From: Rutidosis leptorrhynchoides | Taxonomy: Eukaryota; Streptophyta; Magnoliopsida; Asterales; Asteraceae | Length of the DNA stretch: 64,000 nt | Direction of reading: 5' to 3' | Assembly: GCF_046630445.1 (NCBI RefSeq) | Contig: NC_092339.1 | Span: forward strand, 311,797,501-311,861,500 | Part shown: piece by piece, positions 58,187 to 64,000 of the stretch | Numbering within the stretch: position 1 is the stretch's first letter | Layout of the letters: each line of letters starts with the position of its first letter | Program-made: the position numbers and the translations under genes | The notes under the pieces: model-generated | The model's input: only the letters and a program-made list of their open reading frames with translations | The model's database searches: none | Told to the model about the DNA's origin: nothing

Positions 58187-58623
58187 TCTACTTAGTTTTA
58201 TTTATTTTGTAATTTGTAATGTTGAATCGTTTAATACTTATGTTAATATTGTAATAGTTTTTATAATTTTCTAACTTTTATTCTTAGATTTTAATAATTT
58301 TTGAATGTGGGGTAATATACCAAACTTCAAAAATATGTATATATGTTTGCAGTTTATCTTATGTACACAACAGGGTAAAACAACGCATTTTCAAAGACTG
58401 GCATTAAGTTCAGCAAAAGCAACTAATTTTGACGACAAGATGCAAAATATATGTGAAATAACAACAAGACGGAATGAACAAATGATGAGCACCATTTATC
58501 ATTCAGCAAACAAACGCCAATATGTTTGGAAACATTGGTAAAATTTAATCATTTTCACACAAATAACCCTCAATAATTTAAATTGTTACTGATTTCTTGC
58601 AAATGAGGGCATTGCAAGATCTT

Positions 58624-58638
58624 AAGTGTGGGAAGGGG
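58624..58638 (+). other. Polypurine-tract-like motif 2 of element F
   Basis: AAGTGTGGGAAGGGG, identical to E 37548. Confidence 0.6.
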
Positions 58639-58970
58639 TTAAATTCTTTCGGATTTTAAAATTTTTACTTTATACACTTGGTTACCATTAGAAATACTAG
58701 TAAAGTAGTAGTTGTATTAGAATCTAGTGCTCTCTGATAATAAAGAACAGCCCTAGTCTTATATACTGACTACCCAATTCTAGTAAAATTTTTCAAAATT
58801 TTCAATTAAATGAACTCAAAATCATGTTTATACATATTTATGAACGATAAAACTAGGTTTTAACACCGAAATTATTGTAACCTCGGAAAGGACATAAATT
58901 GAGAAACAAACCAAAATGTTAAAATTCATTTAAAATGGAATAGAGGACAATAAAAAGGAAAATAAAAGCC

Positions 58971-58985
58971 AAGTGTGGGAAAATT
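58971..58985 (+). other. Polypurine-tract-like motif 3 of element F
   Basis: AAGTGTGGGAAAATT, identical to E 37895. Confidence 0.6.
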
Positions 58986-59090
58986 CTCCAAGTTATTCAA
59001 AACATATATCACATATTTTTGTACAAATAACTGAAAATACTTTTGCTTTGGACTAAACTAAAAAGTTTTACCTGATTTACCGTAAGAGAG

Positions 59091-59297
59091 ATGGATCTAC
59101 ACGATGAATCAATTCCATCATTAAAAGGAAGTAAAGTCTTCCGAAAAAGACACGCGCTTCTTGATTTAGGTCAAGAAGTTGTCGTCCAGACCAGCTGTAG
59201 GTTGACAAAAAATCTAGAAAAGTCATCACTAAAATCAGCAGGAAATCCACGGACCTCAGCATTAAACAGGGTCGCCAAGTGGTCAGATTTATCCTAA
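59091..59297 (+). CDS. Small conserved frame in the 3' region of element F
   Basis: A 68-codon frame is equal in length to E 38017-38223, opening MDLHDESIPSLKGSKVFRKR. No motif is recognised. Whether it is translated is unknown. Confidence 0.3.
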   Translation: MDLHDESIPSLKGSKVFRKRHALLDLGQEVVVQTSCRLTKNLEKSSLKSAGNPRTSALNRVAKWSDLS

Positions 59298-60249
59298 CCA
59301 TGAGAAGGATTTATCTCGTACAATGGGGGGGGGGGGCACCGTGCAAATTAGCTTGATAAGACTAATGAATCAGATCCCCAGAAAGGATAATCTCCTTAAA
59401 AGATCAAAAATCAGCTTTTAAGCCTGATATTACTCAATCCTTGAGATTGACCTTAAAGATTGAGAATTACAAACTCATGGAATTCAATGATATCTAAACT
59501 CGAGCTTGAACGAGAAAATATTTTGATCAAAATTACAAACCGATTTGTTTTCTGAAAACCCTATTTTCAATGCGTTCATTATCATTGAACGTAAAATCCT
59601 AGGAATTCACCTGGAATTCATTAGGTCACCTGAACTAAATCGGGTGTCAACCGTAAGAACGGTGGTTGCATAGTGGTCAAAGACAGGACCTTGCGCCAGA
59701 CCGAAAAATCATAAGGGTGAGCTTTACTATTGCTCCTACCAAGGATAGTAATTACGTCTGACATGTTATAGACCATAATTAAAAGCATGTCAGGGGACAT
59801 TGCCTTAACAGTTGCTTGTTCAACGCTTTCCTTTACAACCGGACGGTAGTTTACCGAAAGGGAATATACGGGACAAGTAAACTGGATGTGTTGCTTTCCT
59901 AATACAAGGTTAGCAAGTGGGTGACACAAAACCGCAAGTTTTGAGCTAAAATTTTCAAATCTGAAACCCACCAAGCCCACACAAATATTTTGCAAACACC
60001 GGTGAAGGGTTATTCCGGAAAACTTATCTAGGGTAAAAACTAGATTTAATTTTCAAAAGATCAAATGTTTTCATAAAGATCCAATTTCCTTAATGGATCT
60101 AAATTTTTATAGTCATGTGGGACTGTAAACCATATCGTTACTACCATTGTTTATACCGCCGTATAGAAATCACTGATGTACAAAGTGTGACGAATAAAGA
60201 AGTGATTCTTGTATTTCAAGACGATATTGCTTGAGGACAAGCAACGCTC

Positions 60250-60264
60250 AAGTATGGGAATATT
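60250..60264 (+). other. Polypurine tract of element F
   Basis: AAGTATGGGAATATT abuts the 3' LTR. Confidence 0.78.
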
Positions 60265-62266
60265 TGATAATGCTAAAAACGAACATATATTTCATAGCAT
60301 TATTCCTCAAGAAAGACAAGATTTTAGTTGCAATTGTTCTATTTAAAAGTGATATTCGTTTAAATAATAAAAGGTGAAGACAAAAGACAGATTCGACGAA
60401 TTGAAGACGCAAACGACCAAAAAGCTCAAAAGTACAAAAGACAATCAAAGAGGTTCCAATTATTGATAAGAAACGTCTCGAAATTACAAGAGTACAAGAT
60501 TCAAAACGCAAAGTACAAGATATTAAATTGTACGCAAGGACGTTCGAAAATCCGGAACCGGGACCAGAGTCAACTCTCAACGCTCGACGCAACGGACTAA
60601 AAATTACAAATCAACTATGCACATAAATATAATATAATATTTAAATAATTCTTATAATTATTTATATATTATATAATATATTATAAACCGTCGGCAAGAA
60701 AGGCTCCAAACTTATGTGAGCTGTAAAAGCAAACTCCGCGACTCGCGGAGTTTGAAGGCAAAAAGGGCCGCGAGTCGCGGAGCCCCAAATTCTGAAACTC
60801 CCTATAAAAGCAAACGAATTCTGATCGCAAAAACCAAAATATATATCCATCTCTCTAACTATATCGTAATATTTATATTTATAATTTATATTTTATTTTT
60901 AATTTTAATTATAATTCTAATAATAAGGGTATGTTAGCGAATGTTGTAAGGGTGTAAGTCGAAATTCTGTCCGTGTAACGCTACGCTATTTTTAATCATT
61001 GTAAGTTATGTTCAACCTTTTTAATTTAATGTCTCGTAGCTAAGTTATTATTATGCTTATTTAAAACGAAGTAATCATGATGTTGGGCTAATTATTAAAA
61101 TTGGGTAATTGGGCTTTGTACCATAATTGGGGTTTGGACAAAAGAACGACACTTGTGGAAATTAGACTATGGGCTATTAATGGGCTTTATATTTGTTTAA
61201 CTAAATGATAGTTTGTTAATGTTAATATAAAGATTTACAATTGGGCGTCCCTATAAATTACCATATACACTCGATCGAACACGATGGGCGGGGTATTTAT
61301 ATGTACGAATAATCGTTCATTTAACCGGACACGAGAATGGATTAATAGCCACTAGAATAATTAAAACAGGGGTGAAATTATGTACAAGGACACTTGGTAT
61401 AATTGATAACAAAATATTAAAACCTTGGGTTACACTCAGTCGACATCCCGGTGTAATTATTAAACAAAGTATTAAAATCTTTTTACAGTTTAAGTCCCCA
61501 ATTAGTTGGAATATTTAACTTCGGGTATAAGGATAATTTGACGAGGATACTCGCACTTTATATTTATGACTGATGGACTGTTATGGACAAAAACCAGACG
61601 GACATATTAAATAATCCAGGACAAAGGACAATTAACCCATGGGCATAAAACTAAAATCAACACGTCAAACATCATGATTACGGAAGTTTAAATAAGCATA
61701 ATTCTTTTATTTCATATTTAATTTCCTTTATTTTATATTTAATTGCACTTCTAATTATCGCATTTTTATTGTTATTGTATTTAATTGCACTTTTAATTAT
61801 CGTACTTTTTAATTGTCGCAAGTTTATTTTATCGCACTTTTATTATTCGCAATTTCATTATCGTTATTTACTTTACGCTTTAAATTAAGTCTTGTATTTA
61901 TTTATTATTTTACATTTGGTTTTAACTGCGTCTAAAGTTTTAAAATCGACAAACCAGTCATTAAACGGTAAAAACCCCCCTTTATAATAATAATATTACT
62001 TATATATATATATATATTTGTATTTTTATAAAAGTAAACTAATATAGCGTTAAGCTTTGTTTAAAGATTTTCCCTGTGGAACGAACCGGACTTACTAAAA
62101 ACTACACTACTGTACGATTAGGTACACTGCCTATAAGTGTTGTAGCAAGGTTTAAGTATATCCATTCTATAAATAAATAAATATATTGTGTAAAATTGTA
62201 TCGTATTTAATAGTATTTTCTGCTAAAATATAATAGCTATTTTATATACACTCCGCTACCACATCA
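60265..62266 (+). repeat. 3' LTR of element F
   Basis: This 2,002-bp copy of 45249-47244 has a TATA box at 60802-60810 and the palindrome pair at 60730-60786. The GTGTC duplication follows. Confidence 0.93.
60730..60786. repeat. Paired GC palindromes, element F 3' LTR
   Basis: Copy of the 45714-45770 pair, with both units perfect. Confidence 0.88.
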
Positions 62267-62271
62267 GTGTC

Positions 62272-63440
62272 GTAGTCCTAGATCTAGTTACTCGCTGGGT
62301 TGGCGGAGTCTGAATCATCTCATCAGGTATAAATCGAGTTCTCTTAGGAGAATGTTCAGGAGATGATTCAGTTATTGATGAATCGGTGTCACTGCTCACT
62401 TCGGGTGTTGTGGAAAGGGTTGGTTCAATCCTAGATGATCTAGGTTCCCTGATCCTCACGGGTTGAGCTTGACGTGCTACCCTAGAACATTTTAGGTTTA
62501 CCCTAAGTGGAGGATTAGCTGGCCCAGGTGGTTGTACTACAGGTTCCTCTACAACCTCTGGGGCTGGAACCGCGGCGGGTTCAACTTGTTCTTATTGTAC
62601 CGGGTTCGGAAGAGGTATTCCTACATCCTCAAAATATGAATGCATTCGAGTGTCTTGGGGTGCAGCTAGCCTCAGTAGCCAATTTGGAATCGGCGCAGTA
62701 AATTGGTTGTCAGATACCATCTGGGTATTCATCTTCAGCTCCCCAAATATTTTCATCAGTAATCCATGTGTACCTGGTACAAATATATTTGCATTTCTGC
62801 AAGCATTTATAGCATCATGGATAAAGATACAGAAAAACCTTTCACAAGGGATGTATGAACCCCTTGGCTTATCAACTTGGGCCTGAACCAAATCCCATAG
62901 AAGTCCTGCATAGTCAGGAGTCTCTACTCTTATGAAAGAGTAGAACAGTCTCAGCATTGGCACAGTTAAGCTGTCTGATCCACTCTGTGTTATCAGCAAG
63001 AATCTGTTGATGATTGAGAAGATCACATACCACCTTGAGTGCAGGTATTTCTTCTGAAACTTAGCCGGTGGAACATTGGTAGCTCCAACATAACCAAGAT
63101 CAAAAATTAAAGTCATCATCTGCTGAGTAGCAGGGAAAGCAGGAGCATTCTGTACAAGCGAAAGTTTAAATATCCTCCTGAAGTCAGCCTTTGTGATACT
63201 CCTCATCCCTTGAACTCCTCTTAGCTCAAATTCAAAACGAGCTTGTGTTCCCTCTGGATTTGCAACAGTAGGTTGTGTAGCTTCCATAAACCTAATAGTT
63301 CTGTTTATAGCTCCAGATCTGTCACAGTCACACTGGCAGTAGAGCTTATAGCAGTCCATAATGTATGCCTCTCCAGTATTGCAGTCCAGTAGTTGCAAGG
63401 AATGTTGGTTTCAGAGTTGATGAAGTGATTGTTTGCCATT
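62272..63440 (-). pseudogene. Uncharacterised large protein, N-terminal part (possible third frame of element G)
   Basis: On the minus strand an ATG near 63437 opens MANNHFINSETNIPCNYWTA. Most of the rest is a 268-codon frame (63398-62592) with an ordered, mostly helical domain: LRGVQGMRSITKADFRRIFK, LIFDLGYVGATNVPPAKFQK with KYLHSRWYVIFSIINRFLL after it, and RLAAPQDTRMHSYFEDVGIP. A Ser/Thr/Pro-rich linker (62459-62272) then leads into element F. A TTATTTATACAG acceptor-like site lies just before the ATG, so a spliced message is possible. It is the same protein as 42717-45243, split by F. No enzymatic or nucleic-acid motif is recognised. Some breaks. Confidence 0.5.
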
Positions 63441-64000
63441 TACCTGTATAAATAAGAATTAGAAGACCACAAGATATTTATAATAAAGCACATATCTCTA
63501 TTCTTATTTTCCTTCGAAATCCTTTGTATTTTTCAAGTTTTATAATTTTTATGGTTTTTCTAAGTTATAAAAATCATTTATTTCAAATATGAACAAGTAA
63601 TTGACAAACATGACCTTCATATGATATTCATTACAGTACAAAATCATCATGCAAAGTCAATTATATAATACAAAGAATCAGAACAACACTTAGTCATTTT
63701 AAGCACAAATCAAGCAAATTCGGTAGTCATGAAAACTTTAGATTCTGTAACCAAATAAGCTTGAGTTTTCATACCAAAGACTTAAATAAAGCATGTAAGA
63801 TTTATCAAGTTGAAAATCACATTATTTTTAAAGTACCAAATCACAGACTCGGTAAAATGCCAAGAACAGATTCGGTATTTTCAAAAATCACATATAATCA
63901 CCCTAACATGTATATTCAGTCTTATATCATGCAAAAACATAGTCATAATCAATTAACAACTCAAACAAATCAGAAAAACATGTTAATGACTTGAACAGAC
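63441..64000. other. AT-rich sequence upstream of the G frame
   Basis: No convincing frame. Ends in the acceptor-like site at about 63441-63455 on the minus strand, so it may be an intron or the spacer between pol and the third frame of G. Confidence 0.4.

Larger units (their letters stand above)
58187..60249 (+). other. 3' untranslated region of element F
   Basis: About 2 kb holds two internal tract-like motifs (58624-58638 and 58971-58985), a 68-codon frame (59091-59297, matching E 38017), and a run of 12 or so G at about 59325-59336. No known gene. Confidence 0.6.
45249..62266 (+). mobile_element. Element F: Ty3/gypsy Athila-lineage LTR retrotransposon nested in G, nearly complete but broken
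   Basis: F has LTRs of 1,996 and 2,002 bp and perfect GTGTC duplications (45244-45248 and 62267-62271). It carries the same plan as E without D: leader, gag-protease, RT-RNase H, integrase, accessory zinc-motif frame, env-like frame, 3' region, tract. About 20 LTR differences were noticed by eye (about 1%), suggesting roughly 0.4 million years. It has a handful of breaks. Its LTRs carry a roughly 60-base segment (about 46385-46450) absent from E, marking a sister subfamily. Confidence 0.93.
42309..64000 (-). mobile_element. Element G: probable Ty1-copia LTR retrotransposon (partial in window), with F inside
   Basis: The left end is a roughly 358-bp LTR-like unit (42309-42666) with TGTTGAATAA at its outer end (AACA in the reading direction), a TATA box, and a polypurine tract AAGGGGGAGA on its inner side. 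This is the classic Ty1-copia arrangement. Inward on the minus strand are long protein-coding remains of an uncharacterised large protein (42717-45243 and 62272-63440), split by element F. No Ty1-copia pol is in the window, and the rest would lie beyond 64000. A third frame after pol would fit SIRE/Maximus-type elements. The assignment rests on the LTR, the tract and the position. Several breaks are present. Confidence 0.55.

Overview
This window is plant nuclear DNA: AT-rich, with almost no host coding sequence, and filled with nested LTR retrotransposons of angiosperm lineages (Ty3 Tat, Ty3 Athila, Ty3 chromovirus, probable Ty1-copia). The LTR families look like those I remember from daisy-family (Asteraceae) genomes. 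That placement is from memory, not from a search.

Six insertions can be delimited to the base by TG...CA ends and perfect 5-bp target-site duplications (TSDs). Element A (629-19866, minus strand, Tat lineage with a second RNase H; TSD ATGGA) contains two later insertions. One is B (5530-14275, minus strand, chromovirus-like, 2,384-bp LTRs; TSD AAGTT). The other is solo LTR C (15734-18987; TSD CACTG). Element E (20914-41149, plus strand, Athila lineage; TSD ATGAC) contains solo LTR D (24771-27996; TSD GATTC), which is the same family as C in inverted orientation. Element F (45249-62266, plus strand, a second Athila copy; TSD GTGTC) sits inside G, a probable Ty1-copia element on the minus strand. 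G's 3' LTR begins at 42309 and its other end lies beyond the window. By eye the LTR pairs differ by about 3.5% (A), 1.5% (E), 1% (F) and 0.25% (B). With the commonly used plant LTR rate (1.3e-8 per site per year) these correspond to roughly 1.3, 0.6, 0.4 and 0.1 million years.

Between the elements are a tRNA-derived SINE beside A, a pair of exon-like stretches of unknown identity split by E, a likely Helitron 3' end (41821-41854), and a second SINE-like or tRNA-like piece (about 42164-42305). The first 623 bases hold nothing I recognise. All large elements are fossils with several to many breaks.

The most interesting signals are in the two Athila copies. First, a small accessory frame between pol and the env-like frame has a helix, a basic stretch and a CCHC zinc motif, recalling the cysteine-rich nucleic-acid-binding proteins of plant betaflexiviruses. 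Second, paired GC-rich palindromes recur at four places per element, just upstream of the LTR TATA box and again before the env-like exon. Third, the polypurine-tract motif is repeated four times per element. Other notable points are an antisense coiled-coil gene with its own TATA box in A, and a very young chromovirus copy (B) whose pol is nevertheless badly decayed, suggesting mobilisation in trans.
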